Source: JAIOQA01 sp035493675 (lineage in GTDB: Bacteria > Myxococcota_A > Polyangia > Haliangiales > Haliangiaceae). From it: 64,000 nt of DNA. This document shows, piece after piece, positions 42,679-52,566 of the stretch. Position numbers and translations under genes: made by a program. Positions within the stretch are counted from its first letter, which is position 1; each line of letters begins with the position of its first letter. The stretch spans positions 14,406 through 78,405 of the forward strand of contig DATJIA010000436.1 of NCBI GenBank assembly GCA_035493675.1, in the 5' to 3' direction. Under the pieces are notes generated by a model. The model had not been told where the DNA came from. It did not search any database and saw only the letters and a program-made list of their open reading frames with translations.

Positions 42679-44415
42679 ATGTCCGCGCAACGAACGTTCC
42701 TTCTCGCGGCGCTGATCACGGCGGCCGCTTGCGGCGCACCCGGGTCGCACGGCCACGGCGACGGTGGCATCGCGACGCTCACGGTCTCGCCCCCGACGCT
42801 CTCGGTCGAGGTCGTGAACGGCGTCGCGCAGACGCAGGCGTACACCGCGACGATGACCAACGACGACGGCTCGACGACCGACGTGACCCAGCAGGTCACG
42901 TTCATCGTCGAGGACGGCACGATCGGCTACTTCGATCACGCGACCTTGACGGTGCCCGGCGCGGGCGCGGGCGTCACCAAGATCCACGCGACGATGGACG
43001 GCGCGACCGGCACCGCGGATCTCAAGGTGCTCGTGAAGGATCGCCGCGTCGATCCCGCGGCGCCGCCGAACGCGCCCGATCTGTTCGGCGCGGCGTCGAC
43101 GGATCCGAACAAGCAGCTCGCGGTCGCGTATCCGCCGCAGGACGTGATCGTCCCGCAGAACCTCGGCGACTTCGAGGTGCACTGGCGCGACAGCTCGGGC
43201 GACAACCTGTACGAGGTCACGATGCGCAACGACTTCGTCGACCTGCGCTTCTACGTCGTCGGCGGCGCGGAGGCGTGGGGCAGCTATCTCCCGGCCGAGT
43301 GGTCGACCGCGGCGCACAACGCGAAGGACCTCGAGGTGATCGTGCGCGGCTTGAACACGAGCGCGCCGCAGACCGCCGCGACGTCGACGGTGACGAAGGT
43401 GCACCTGACCAACGACGAGATCCAGGGCGGCATCTACTACTGGGCCGCGGCGACCACCAACGGCGCGCCCGAAGGCATCTGGCGCCACGACATGTCGAAG
43501 CCCGGCGATCCGCCGCAGCAGTTCTTCACGACCGCGGAGACGCCCAACGGCCGCTGCGTCGCGTGCCACGCGCTGTCGCGCGACGGCACCAAGATGGCGG
43601 TGACGTACAACGGCGGCGACGGCAGCGCGACCGTGCTCGACGTCGCGACGCGCGCCGCCGCGATCCCGCCCGACACCGACTACTGGAACTTCGCGACGTT
43701 CAATCCGACCGGCTCGAAGCTCCTCACCGTGCACCAGGGCCAGCTGTCGCTGCGCGACGCGGCGAGCGGCGCGCTCCTCGCGACGGTGCCGAACACCGGC
43801 GTCGCGAGCCACCCCGACTTCTCGCCCAAGGGCGATCAGTTCGTCTACGTGCAGCGCGGCGCGGGCGCCGACTGGTCGTTCCAGAGCGGCGCGCTCTACA
43901 CCGTGAGCTACGACGACTCCACGCAGGCGTTCGGCACGCCGGCGCCGCTGGTCCCGAGCGGCGGCGCGAACAACTACTATCCGTCGTACTCTCCCGACGG
44001 GAAATGGATCCTCTACAACCGCACCGACGACAACTCCAACGCCTACAACTCCGGCAACGCGGAGCTGTGGGTCGTGCGGTCGGACGGATCGCAGCCGCCG
44101 CTCAAGCTCAGCGCGGCGGACATCGGCCCGGGCCTCACGAACTCGTGGGCGCGGTGGGCGCCGTTCCAGTCGACCTACGGCGCGAGCGACGAGCCGCTGT
44201 ACTGGATCACGTTCTCGTCGAAGCGCGAGTTCGGCGTGCGCCTGACCGCCGCGCTCGGCAACACGCGCCCGCAGATCTGGATGACGCCGTTCTTCCCGGA
44301 TCGCATGACGCAGTCGCAGGATCCGACGTCGCCGTCGTTCCGCCTGCCGTTCCAGTCGATCGACACCAGCAATCACATCGCGCAGTGGACCGAGCGCGTC
44401 GTCCCCGTGAACTGA
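42679..44415 (+). CDS. Lipoprotein with CxxCH motif and beta-propeller-like repeats
   Basis: 578 residues from ATG 42679, with GGAGG upstream at 42670-42674. The lipobox AAACGAP is near residue 18. An Ig-like region (about 30-120) precedes a central RCVACHALSRDG, which has the CxxCH form of a haem c site. The remainder has TolB/WD-like blades (FSPKGDQFVYVQRG, YYPSYSPDGKWILYN). Whether haem is bound is unclear: the motif is embedded in a beta-propeller rather than a cytochrome fold. Cell-surface role, function unknown. Confidence 0.72.
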   Translation: MSAQRTFLLAALITAAACGAPGSHGHGDGGIATLTVSPPTLSVEVVNGVAQTQAYTATMTNDDGSTTDVTQQVTFIVEDGTIGYFDHATLTVPGAGAGVTKIHATMDGATGTADLKVLVKDRRVDPAAPPNAPDLFGAASTDPNKQLAVAYPPQDVIVPQNLGDFEVHWRDSSGDNLYEVTMRNDFVDLRFYVVGGAEAWGSYLPAEWSTAAHNAKDLEVIVRGLNTSAPQTAATSTVTKVHLTNDEIQGGIYYWAAATTNGAPEGIWRHDMSKPGDPPQQFFTTAETPNGRCVACHALSRDGTKMAVTYNGGDGSATVLDVATRAAAIPPDTDYWNFATFNPTGSKLLTVHQGQLSLRDAASGALLATVPNTGVASHPDFSPKGDQFVYVQRGAGADWSFQSGALYTVSYDDSTQAFGTPAPLVPSGGANNYYPSYSPDGKWILYNRTDDNSNAYNSGNAELWVVRSDGSQPPLKLSAADIGPGLTNSWARWAPFQSTYGASDEPLYWITFSSKREFGVRLTAALGNTRPQIWMTPFFPDRMTQSQDPTSPSFRLPFQSIDTSNHIAQWTERVVPVN

Positions 44416-45515
44416 TCGTCGTCGCGGTCTCGCTGCTCGCGGCCTGCGGGGGACGCCCGCCGCGAGCGGCGGCTCCGTCTCCCTCGCGCGTGATCAGCGC
44501 GGACGTCGAGATCGGATCGGGGCGCGTGATCCGAGCGATCGCGCTCGACGGCGCGAGCGTGTGGTGGGCGGATCTCGACGGCGTGTATCGCGACGGCGCG
44601 CGCGTCGCGCAGCCGCCCGCGGAGATCGCGCGCGCGCTCGAGGCGCCGCGCACCGAGGGGACGATCACGATCACGGTCACGAGCGGCTTGATCGTCGAGC
44701 GTGACGGCGACACCGCGCGCGTGATCGCGCAGTCGCGGCCCGGGCACGATCTCTCGCCGGGCGTGATCGCGGTCGACGCCCACGCGGTGTACGCGGTCGA
44801 GGTGCGCCCCGACGGCGCGGAGGCGATCGTCGCGCATCCGCGGCCGGGGCACGGGCCGATCTTCGTCGGCACGATGGGCGAGACGCGCGACGCGAGCGCG
44901 TCCCGACTCCCCGCGACCGTGACGGGGCCGGTCGCCGCGCTGACCGTCACCGACGACGCGGTCTATTGGATCGACGGCACGTCGCTGTGGCGGATGACGC
45001 CGGGCGCGGCGCCGACGGCGGTGTGGACCGCGGAGGTCGCGGGGCCGCTGCAGCAGACGAACGCGGCGTTCGCGGTGCTCGCCGACGGCACGATCGTCAC
45101 GACGACCGCGGGCTTCACGGTCGGCGATCTGATCGCGATCGATCGCGGCGGCGCGGTGCGCACGCTCGCGACGATGAACGGCGAAGCGTTCGGGCCGAAG
45201 GTGGTCGCGAGCGGCGCGCACATCTATTACGTCGTCGGCGGCACACAGGTGTGGACGACCGACGGCACGAGCGCGCCGACGCGCGTGCTCGGCCCGACGG
45301 GCGAGATCGTCGATCTCGCGGCGGGCGGCGACGGCGCGTACGCGGCGGTGATGACCGACGGCGTCGCGCACGTGATCGAGATCGCGGCGAAGCCGATCGA
45401 TCTCGGCGCGGCGTACGGCTTCGTGCCCGGCACGCTCGAGGCGCGCGCGGGCGGCGTGTCGTACGCGAACGAAGACGCGAAGGCGATCCTGATGTTGCAG
45501 CGCCCCGTGTCATAG
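44412..45515 (+). CDS. Beta-propeller-like lipoprotein
   Basis: About 367 residues. The coding frame enters after the preceding TGA, and the first usable codon is CTG 44412, overlapping that stop (CTGA). It gives the lipobox sequence IVVAVSLLAACGG. No ATG, GTG or TTG start that would keep the signal peptide is present. The body is repeated beta-strand units (SVWWADLDGVYRDGARVA, AVYWIDGTSLWRMTPG, HIYYVVGGTQVWTTDG), as in 6- or 7-bladed propellers of the TolB/YVTN type. It probably works with the preceding CxxCH lipoprotein. It is followed by a strong terminator. Confidence 0.62.
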   Translation: MIVVAVSLLAACGGRPPRAAAPSPSRVISADVEIGSGRVIRAIALDGASVWWADLDGVYRDGARVAQPPAEIARALEAPRTEGTITITVTSGLIVERDGDTARVIAQSRPGHDLSPGVIAVDAHAVYAVEVRPDGAEAIVAHPRPGHGPIFVGTMGETRDASASRLPATVTGPVAALTVTDDAVYWIDGTSLWRMTPGAAPTAVWTAEVAGPLQQTNAAFAVLADGTIVTTTAGFTVGDLIAIDRGGAVRTLATMNGEAFGPKVVASGAHIYYVVGGTQVWTTDGTSAPTRVLGPTGEIVDLAAGGDGAYAAVMTDGVAHVIEIAAKPIDLGAAYGFVPGTLEARAGGVSYANEDAKAILMLQRPVS

Positions 45516-45522
45516 ATCTCGG

Positions 45523-45547
45523 CCTCGCGGCATCCGATGCCGCGAGG
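45523..45547 (+). terminator. Strong hairpin terminator
   Basis: CCTCGCGGCAT (45523-45533) and ATGCCGCGAGG (45537-45547) form a perfect 11-bp stem with a 3-base loop, 7 bp after the beta-propeller lipoprotein stop. There is no T-run, as is common in very GC-rich genomes. Confidence 0.75.
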
Positions 45548-45625
45548 GCGACGTAACCGCGGCGCGCGCGCCCTGCACTGATCACGTGAGACCGCTGTTC
45601 TTCCGGACGCGGTCCAGGAGTGCCC

Positions 45626-47035
45626 ATGCGCGCTGTGGTCATCGTTTGTCTTCTATCGGGGGTCGCGCGCGCGGGCGGCGACATCCCGCTCGACGCGTTC
45701 CGGCCCGCGGTCGATTCGCGCGGCTTCGTCACCGTCGACGGCGCGGCCGTGCTCGATCCCGGGCAGCTGTCGTTCGGGCTCGTCACGTCGTGGTCGAAGA
45801 AGCCGCTCGACGGCATCGACGACCTGATCTCGCCGACGCTGGTCGGCGCGATCGGCGTGTTCGATCGCGCCGAGCTCGGCGTCGCGCTGCCGCTCGGCAT
45901 CGTGTCGGGCGACGGCGTCGCCGCGCAGGGGCTCGGCGATCTGACCTTCGACGGCAAGGTCACGATCGATCGTCACTTCGCGATCGTCGGCACCGCGTCG
46001 CTGCCGACCGGCGCCAAGGACGCCTGGCTGTCCGCAAACCGGACATCGCTGGGCGCGCGGCTCGTCGGCGAGGTGCACGCCGGCCCGTTCCGGTTCGGCG
46101 CGAACGCGGGCGTGCGCGCGCCGATCGGCGGCGACGAGCTGGGCATGTCGATGTCGCTCGGCCCCGCCCTGCCGGTCGGCGGCGCGATCGCGTGGGAGGC
46201 CGCGCCCGGCAAGATCGAGCTGGTCGCCGAAGGCTTCGCGGTCGTGCCGATGCGCGGCGACGGCTACTTCCCGATCGAGGCGCTCGGCGCGGCGCGCTTC
46301 TACCTCGCGCACGCGTCGCACCTCGAGCTCGGCGTCGGCGCGGGGCTCGGCGGCGCCGGCGGCAACCCCGAGCTGCGCGCGTTCCTCGGCATCGTCTTCG
46401 AGCCGACCTCGCCCGAGCACGCGAGCGCGAAGATCGAGATCGCCGACGCGGCTCCGCCGCCTCCTCCGAAAGCCGCGCCGCCCGACGATCCGGAACCACG
46501 CTACGGCGATCGCGACGGCGACGGCTTCAACGACCACGACGATCTCTGCCCCGACGAGCCCGGCGTCGCACAGTGGGGCGGCTGCCCGGAGTCCGACTTC
46601 CAGCACGACGCGGTCGCCGACGTCGAGGACCGCTGCGATCGCGACGCGTGCCCCGATCGCGACATCGTGCGCATGGGCGACACCGTGCTGATCACGCTCG
46701 AGGACATCAACTTCGAGTTCGACTCGGCCGTGATCAAGAAGGACAGCTATCACGTGCTCGACGCGATCGTAGATACGCTGCAAGCGAACAGCGACGTCAC
46801 GTCCGTCGAGGTCGGCGGCCACACCGACGAGCGCGGCCCCGACGCGTACAACCTCGACCTCTCGCAGCGCCGCGCCGACGCCGTGATGGCGTACCTCGTC
46901 GCGCACGGCGTCGATCAAGCGCGCCTCAGCGCGCAAGGCTACGGCGAGCGCGTGCCCAAGGTCGAAGGCCACGACGAGCACGCGTGGCGGATCAATCGCC
47001 GCGTCGAGTTCGTGATCCTGCACCGTTCATCCTGA
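45626..47035 (+). CDS. OmpA-family outer-membrane protein with thrombospondin-3-like repeats
   Basis: 469 residues from ATG 45626, with AGGAG at 45616-45620; a GTG at 45620 is less likely. The signal peptide VVIVCLLSGVARAGG is followed by a beta-barrel-like region (about 20-270). An Asp-rich calcium-type segment follows (DRDGDGFNDHDDLCPDEPG), then the OmpA peptidoglycan-binding domain (EVGGHTDERGPDAYNLDLSQ, LSAQGYGERVPK). The domain would anchor the outer membrane to the cell wall. The stop TGA lies inside a dispersed repeat, and the 3' end overlaps the convergent lipoprotein gene by 44 bp. Confidence 0.88.
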   Translation: MRAVVIVCLLSGVARAGGDIPLDAFRPAVDSRGFVTVDGAAVLDPGQLSFGLVTSWSKKPLDGIDDLISPTLVGAIGVFDRAELGVALPLGIVSGDGVAAQGLGDLTFDGKVTIDRHFAIVGTASLPTGAKDAWLSANRTSLGARLVGEVHAGPFRFGANAGVRAPIGGDELGMSMSLGPALPVGGAIAWEAAPGKIELVAEGFAVVPMRGDGYFPIEALGAARFYLAHASHLELGVGAGLGGAGGNPELRAFLGIVFEPTSPEHASAKIEIADAAPPPPPKAAPPDDPEPRYGDRDGDGFNDHDDLCPDEPGVAQWGGCPESDFQHDAVADVEDRCDRDACPDRDIVRMGDTVLITLEDINFEFDSAVIKKDSYHVLDAIVDTLQANSDVTSVEVGGHTDERGPDAYNLDLSQRRADAVMAYLVAHGVDQARLSAQGYGERVPKVEGHDEHAWRINRRVEFVILHRSS

Positions 47036-48383
47036 GCGAAGTCGAAGGACGAAACCGTAGGACGCGATCGCGGACCAGCGTCGACGGATCCGGCGCGGTC
47101 GCGGTGGTCGGCTCGAGGTACGTGCGGAACGCGATCGCGCCGAGCGCGCCGTTGTCGAGGCCGTCGGGGCACGCGCCCTTGGGGATCTCGAGGCAGTACG
47201 GATCGCCGCCGCAGCTGCGCGCGATCTTGTACGCGTACAGCTTCGGCGCGTCGGTGGTGACGTACTGCTGCGCGCTGCCGGGGAAGCGCGGGCTCGCCGC
47301 GCTCGCGACGCCGACGAGATGTTGCACGGCGTAGACCGACGCGTTCGCGTACGACACCTTGCCGGAGACGGCGTGATCGACGCCGTACACGACGTAGAAG
47401 TCGTCGTCGCTCGCGAACAAGACGCCGGCCTTGGTCGCGGGATACGTGGTGTCGCGGTTGTCGAACGCGCACACCGACGCGCCGCTGATGCACGCGAGCG
47501 GATCGGGCACGCCGTCGTCGACGGGGATCTCGGTCGCGGTGAAGCCCGGATACGCCGCGACGATCGCGGAGCCGAGCGCGTCGACCGAGCCGCCGAGCGC
47601 GAGCTCGCCGTTCGAGGCGTCCTTCACGCGCGGCGCCGGTGACGGTTCGGGCGACGGCGACGGCGCGCCGTTCGGCGTCACGCGCCACACCTGCGCGCCC
47701 GGATGCGCGAGGTACGCGCCGAGCGCCGCCGGATCCTGCGGCAACGCGACGCGGAACAAGACGTCGAACGTGTCGGCGGCGTCGTCGCTGCCGAAATGCG
47801 CGAGGGCCGGATCGAAGACGAGCGTGTTGATCGCGCTCGATGGGAAGCCGGCCGCGATCAGCGCGTCGCGCGCCTTCGCTTCGGTGCCGGCGTCGCCGGT
47901 CGCGATGATCGCGGTGCGCGCGCCGTCGGCGTGGAGCACGAGATCGTTGAGCGTCTCGCTCACGCTCGCGGCGACGACGCGGCGGCCGCCGCCCGACTTC
48001 GCGCGATCCTCGATGTACGGCGTGAAGCCGAAGTAGCGCGAGGTCGGCGGCGTCGTGCCGACGAACACGATCGCCTCGTCGGCGCGCAGGCGGAACGCGT
48101 TCGACATGCCGTCGGCGCGCGCGTGCGGGTTCGGCGTCGTCTCGTCGGGGCCGGGCGGCACGAACCACGCCGCGTACGGGCTCGACGGGTTGTTGCCCGC
48201 GCACGACGACGCGCAGCAGTTGCTCAGATCGAGGAGCTCGAACGAGCCCGCCGCGGCGCGCAGGCCGTGCGATCCGAACGAGGTGACGAAGTCGGGCATC
48301 GCGTCGGCGGGCGCCGGCGCATCGGGCGGCGACGACGACACGCTGCCGCAGGCACTGATCAGCAAGAAGAGCGATACGCGCAT
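46992..48383 (-). CDS. Lipoprotein of unknown function
   Basis: 463 residues from ATG 48383 (MRVSLFLLISACGSVSSSPP), with GGAGGATGAG as ribosome site. After the lipobox comes a region with SNCCASSCAGNNPSSPYAAW and a long alpha/beta domain (FRLRADEAIVFVGTTPPTSR, RTAIIATGDAGTEAKARDAL). The second half contains repeated beta segments and several Cys. No catalytic residues are recognised. The last ~20 residues are encoded by the repeat at 47023-47055 and beyond, so the original C-terminus may have been shorter. Confidence 0.65.
   Translation of the reverse strand: MRVSLFLLISACGSVSSSPPDAPAPADAMPDFVTSFGSHGLRAAAGSFELLDLSNCCASSCAGNNPSSPYAAWFVPPGPDETTPNPHARADGMSNAFRLRADEAIVFVGTTPPTSRYFGFTPYIEDRAKSGGGRRVVAASVSETLNDLVLHADGARTAIIATGDAGTEAKARDALIAAGFPSSAINTLVFDPALAHFGSDDAADTFDVLFRVALPQDPAALGAYLAHPGAQVWRVTPNGAPSPSPEPSPAPRVKDASNGELALGGSVDALGSAIVAAYPGFTATEIPVDDGVPDPLACISGASVCAFDNRDTTYPATKAGVLFASDDDFYVVYGVDHAVSGKVSYANASVYAVQHLVGVASAASPRFPGSAQQYVTTDAPKLYAYKIARSCGGDPYCLEIPKGACPDGLDNGALGAIAFRTYLEPTTATAPDPSTLVRDRVLRFRPSTSLRMNGAGSRTRRGD
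47023..47055. repeat. Dispersed TCCTGAGCGAAGTCGAAGGA-type repeat
   Basis: This short sequence matches a repeat seen in very many bacterial genomes (TTCGTCCTGAGC...GTCGAAGGA type). It straddles the junction of two convergent genes, supplies the stop codon of the OmpA gene and codes for the odd tail FRPSTSLRMN of the lipoprotein gene. It looks like a late insertion between them. I recognise the motif from general knowledge; copy number here cannot be judged from one window. Confidence 0.6.
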
Positions 48384-48479
48384 CTCATCCTCCGAAAATA
48401 CGGCCGCGCCCACCATGGGCGCGACCTGGCGCTCGTGCGGAGCGAAGGGGCGACAAGGCGCCGCACTCGCGCCGTGACC

Positions 48480-49484
48480 TCAGGGCATCTCGGCCGCGCA
48501 GCTCGACTCCGCCCAGCGACCGATGAAGTGACCGGCGTCGACGCCGCCGACCTTCTCGCGGTAGAGGCCCTGCACGCGGCCGTGCTCGCCGCTGCGATCG
48601 AGCCAGCGACCGACGAAGTGGCCGTCGTCCCAGTGACCGGCGAGGATGCCGACGAACTTCCCGTCGTTGGCGATGTACTTGCCGAAGAAGACCTGCTCGC
48701 CGTTCTTGCGCGTGCCGTAGATGCCGCGCACGTGACCGATCGGGTTGCCGTCGGCGTCGGCGACGACGCCGAGGAAGCCGCCGAGCCCGTCGCGGAACGC
48801 GTGCCAGCGGCCGCGCAGCACGCCGTGATCGCACGCGCCGTCGCGCATCGCGATCGCGATCATGCGGTTGCCGTCGGCGCCGACGTCGACGGCGACCGGG
48901 CCCGCGAGCAGATCGCTCATCTGATAGACGATCGGCGCGCCCGACGCCGGCGTGTACGTGAGCGTGAGCGGGCCCGCGCTCGGCGTCGGATCGACGAGCT
49001 CGAGCACGAGGCCGTCGGCGGCGGGGCGCGTCTTCGAGTCGAACGAGACGCTCGCGAGCTCGGTGCGCGGCAGGATGCGATCGGTCGCGTCCTCGAACGC
49101 GATGCGATGGCGCACCAGCAGGCCGCCGCGCGAGAGCGAGATCGATCCGCTCCAGTCGGTGACCGCGGTGACCGTGCGATCGGGCGGCAGCTGACCCCAC
49201 ACGATCGCGACGCGGAAGCGCGCGGCGTCGGCGTGCGCGCCGAGCTCGATCATCGCGGGGTCGTTCGCCATCGAGTCGGTCACGGGCGCGTCGGCCTCGA
49301 TCGACGCGGCCTCGAACTGATCGGGCTCGCCGAACTGCGGCGCTTCGTCGGTGGTGGTGACGCCGCCGTTGGGCTGCTCGATCGCAGCTTCGACGGTGCC
49401 GGGATCCGATCCGGGATCGGTGTCGTTGGTCATGCACGCGGGCGCGAGCGCCGCGAGGGTGAGAGCGAGAGCGCGATAGGACAT
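48480..49484 (-). CDS. Lipoprotein with MORN-like GxW repeats
   Basis: 334 residues from ATG 49484 with GGAGG upstream. The lipobox LAALAPACMT is followed by an acidic Thr/Asp/Glu-rich linker and a beta domain (about 90-215). A C-terminal set of Gly/Trp repeats follows (LRGRWHAFRDGLGGFLGVVA, GHVRGIYGTRKNGEQVFFGK, FVGILAGHWDDGHFVGRWLD, GRVQGLYREK). The regular G-x-W/Y-x spacing resembles MORN-type beta hairpins. Function unknown. It lies 140 bp downstream of the kinase stop, separated from it by a terminator hairpin. Confidence 0.65.
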   Translation of the reverse strand: MSYRALALTLAALAPACMTNDTDPGSDPGTVEAAIEQPNGGVTTTDEAPQFGEPDQFEAASIEADAPVTDSMANDPAMIELGAHADAARFRVAIVWGQLPPDRTVTAVTDWSGSISLSRGGLLVRHRIAFEDATDRILPRTELASVSFDSKTRPAADGLVLELVDPTPSAGPLTLTYTPASGAPIVYQMSDLLAGPVAVDVGADGNRMIAIAMRDGACDHGVLRGRWHAFRDGLGGFLGVVADADGNPIGHVRGIYGTRKNGEQVFFGKYIANDGKFVGILAGHWDDGHFVGRWLDRSGEHGRVQGLYREKVGGVDAGHFIGRWAESSCAAEMP

Positions 49485-49568
49485 GGGTTCCTCCGTATGC
49501 GAGGAGGCATGAGCAACGGCCGGGCCAGCCGTAACTCCGCGGCGCCGCGAGCGCGGTGGAACCTGCGC

Positions 49569-49605
49569 GTACCGGCCGCGCGGATCGGCGCAGATCCGCC
49601 GGTAC
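49569..49605 (-). terminator. Hairpin terminator after the kinase gene
   Basis: An inner stem CGGATC/GATCCG (49581-49586 with 49593-49598) is closed by an outer stem GTACCGG/CCGGTAC (49569-49575 with 49599-49605), with a 5-base bulge. It lies about 20 nt after the kinase stop on the minus strand and has no T-run. Probably ends the kinase/activator transcript. Confidence 0.55.
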
Positions 49606-49625
49606 CTGGAGGTGCCGCGACGGTC

Positions 49626-51170
49626 CTACGGGTGGACGTCGAGGCGCTCGCCGTCTTTGACGTCGAGCGTGTGGTCGTAGCGGATCGAGCCGTCGTCGGG
49701 AGAGACGAGCTGGATGCGGTGGCGGCCGGCGGGGATGGGCGCGCCGAACTTCGGCGTCGAGCCCCAGTCGTTGCCGTCGACGCGGATCAGCGCGTACGGA
49801 TCGGCGGTGAAGGTGACCTTGCCGGCGCCGGTCGGCGGCGGGGGCACCGCGGCGGGCTGCGCATCGGGATGCGTGATCGGGATCGCGATCGCGGCATCGA
49901 CGTGATGCACGACGACGGTCGCGCGCGCATCCAGCTTGATCGACGCGTCGATCGGCACCGGCGCATCGATCACGATCGGCACCGGCGCGTCGATCACGAT
50001 CGGCGCGGGCGCGGCATCGATCGACACGACCGCGACCGGCTTCGTCGATCCGCGCGTCGCGAAGTACACGCCGATCGCCGCGGCGATCGGCAACAACAAG
50101 AACAGCCACCACCACGACCGCCGGGCTCGCTCGGGCTCGCGATCGGGCTCCGGCTCCGGCTCCGCTTGCACCGCGGGCAGCGTCTCGGCGATCGCCGTCA
50201 CGACGCCGCTCGGGCGGCCGATCGCCGCGCGCATGCCGGTCGCGCGCGCGACCACGCCGCGCAGCCAGACGCGATGCGCCTCGCGCTCGCTCGCGAGCTC
50301 GCGCGTCGTCCACGCCGCGACCGTCTCGGCGCCCTCGGCGGTCGCGATGCGCTCGAGCTCCTCGGCGAGCTCGGCCGCGGTCGGCGTGCGCGTCGCGAGC
50401 TCGCGATCGAGCGCGCGCATCACCGCGGCGTCGAGCCCGGCCGGCATCGGGTGCGAACGCGAGGGCGGAACGATCTCCTGCACGACGACGTTGCGCGCGA
50501 CCTGATAGATCGATTCGCCGTCGAAGACCGGCTGGCCGGTGAGCACCTCGTGCAAGACGCAGCCGAGCGACCACACGTCGCTGCGCCGATCGACCGTCTC
50601 GTTCTTGACCTGCTCCGGCGACATATAAGGCGGCTTGCCCTTCACCGTGCCGACCTCGGTGACCGGCGCCTGGCGTCCCTTGACGAGCGCGATCCCGAAG
50701 TCGAGCACCTTCACCTGCCCGTCCCATCCGAGCATCAAGTTCTCGGGGGAGAGATCGCGGTGCACGACGCCCATCCAATGTCCGTCGACGTCGCGCAGCT
50801 CGTGCGCCGCGTGCACGCCGCGCGCGGCCTCCGCGATCGCGCGCGCGGCGATCGCCGGCGGCACGCGACGCTCCGCGAGCTCGCGGAAGCGCACGCCGGG
50901 GACGTACTCCATGACGAGGTACAAGCCGCCGGCTTCTTCGCCGAAGTCGGTGACCTGCGCGATCGCGGGATGCACGAGCCGCGCGAGCAGCTTCGCCTCG
51001 TCGAGGAACATCGCGCGCACCGCGGCCGCGCCCGCGAGCTCGGCGCGGATCGTCTTGATCGCGACCAGCCGCTCGAAGCCTTCGGGCCCGTGGCGCCGCG
51101 CGAGCAAGACCTCGCCCATGCCGCCGGTCTTGAGCGCGCGCAGCACCTCGTAGTCGCCGAGCTTCGCCAT
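49626..51170 (-). CDS. Ser/Thr protein kinase with PEGA domain
   Basis: 514 residues from ATG 51170. The kinase domain (about 1-270) is complete: P-loop TGGMGEVLLARR, VAIK Lys, HRDLSPENLML catalytic loop, DFGIA, and SPEQVK. A transmembrane segment (WWWLFLLLPIAAAIGVYFA, about 350) leads to an extracytoplasmic Ile/Asp/Pro-rich repeat (PVPIVIDAPVPI, from three 24-bp DNA repeats near 49960-50010). A C-terminal PEGA-like domain (ALIRVDGNDWGSTPKFGAPI) follows. It would phosphorylate cytoplasmic targets; the FHA-domain activator 2 bp upstream is the obvious candidate. Confidence 0.93.
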   Translation of the reverse strand: MAKLGDYEVLRALKTGGMGEVLLARRHGPEGFERLVAIKTIRAELAGAAAVRAMFLDEAKLLARLVHPAIAQVTDFGEEAGGLYLVMEYVPGVRFRELAERRVPPAIAARAIAEAARGVHAAHELRDVDGHWMGVVHRDLSPENLMLGWDGQVKVLDFGIALVKGRQAPVTEVGTVKGKPPYMSPEQVKNETVDRRSDVWSLGCVLHEVLTGQPVFDGESIYQVARNVVVQEIVPPSRSHPMPAGLDAAVMRALDRELATRTPTAAELAEELERIATAEGAETVAAWTTRELASEREAHRVWLRGVVARATGMRAAIGRPSGVVTAIAETLPAVQAEPEPEPDREPERARRSWWWLFLLLPIAAAIGVYFATRGSTKPVAVVSIDAAPAPIVIDAPVPIVIDAPVPIDASIKLDARATVVVHHVDAAIAIPITHPDAQPAAVPPPPTGAGKVTFTADPYALIRVDGNDWGSTPKFGAPIPAGRHRIQLVSPDDGSIRYDHTLDVKDGERLDVHP

Positions 51171-51172
51171 CG

Positions 51173-52507
<1,335 letters not shown>

Positions 52508-52566
52508 GAGCACGGTGCGGCGATCGACGCTCAACACGGCTACGATACACCTGGTACGATCGCCGC

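Noticed and set aside
49950..50010. Three 24-bp tandem repeats, considered as a CRISPR or regulatory array
   Set aside because: They lie inside the kinase coding region and encode a Pro/Ile/Asp linker; there are no spacers.
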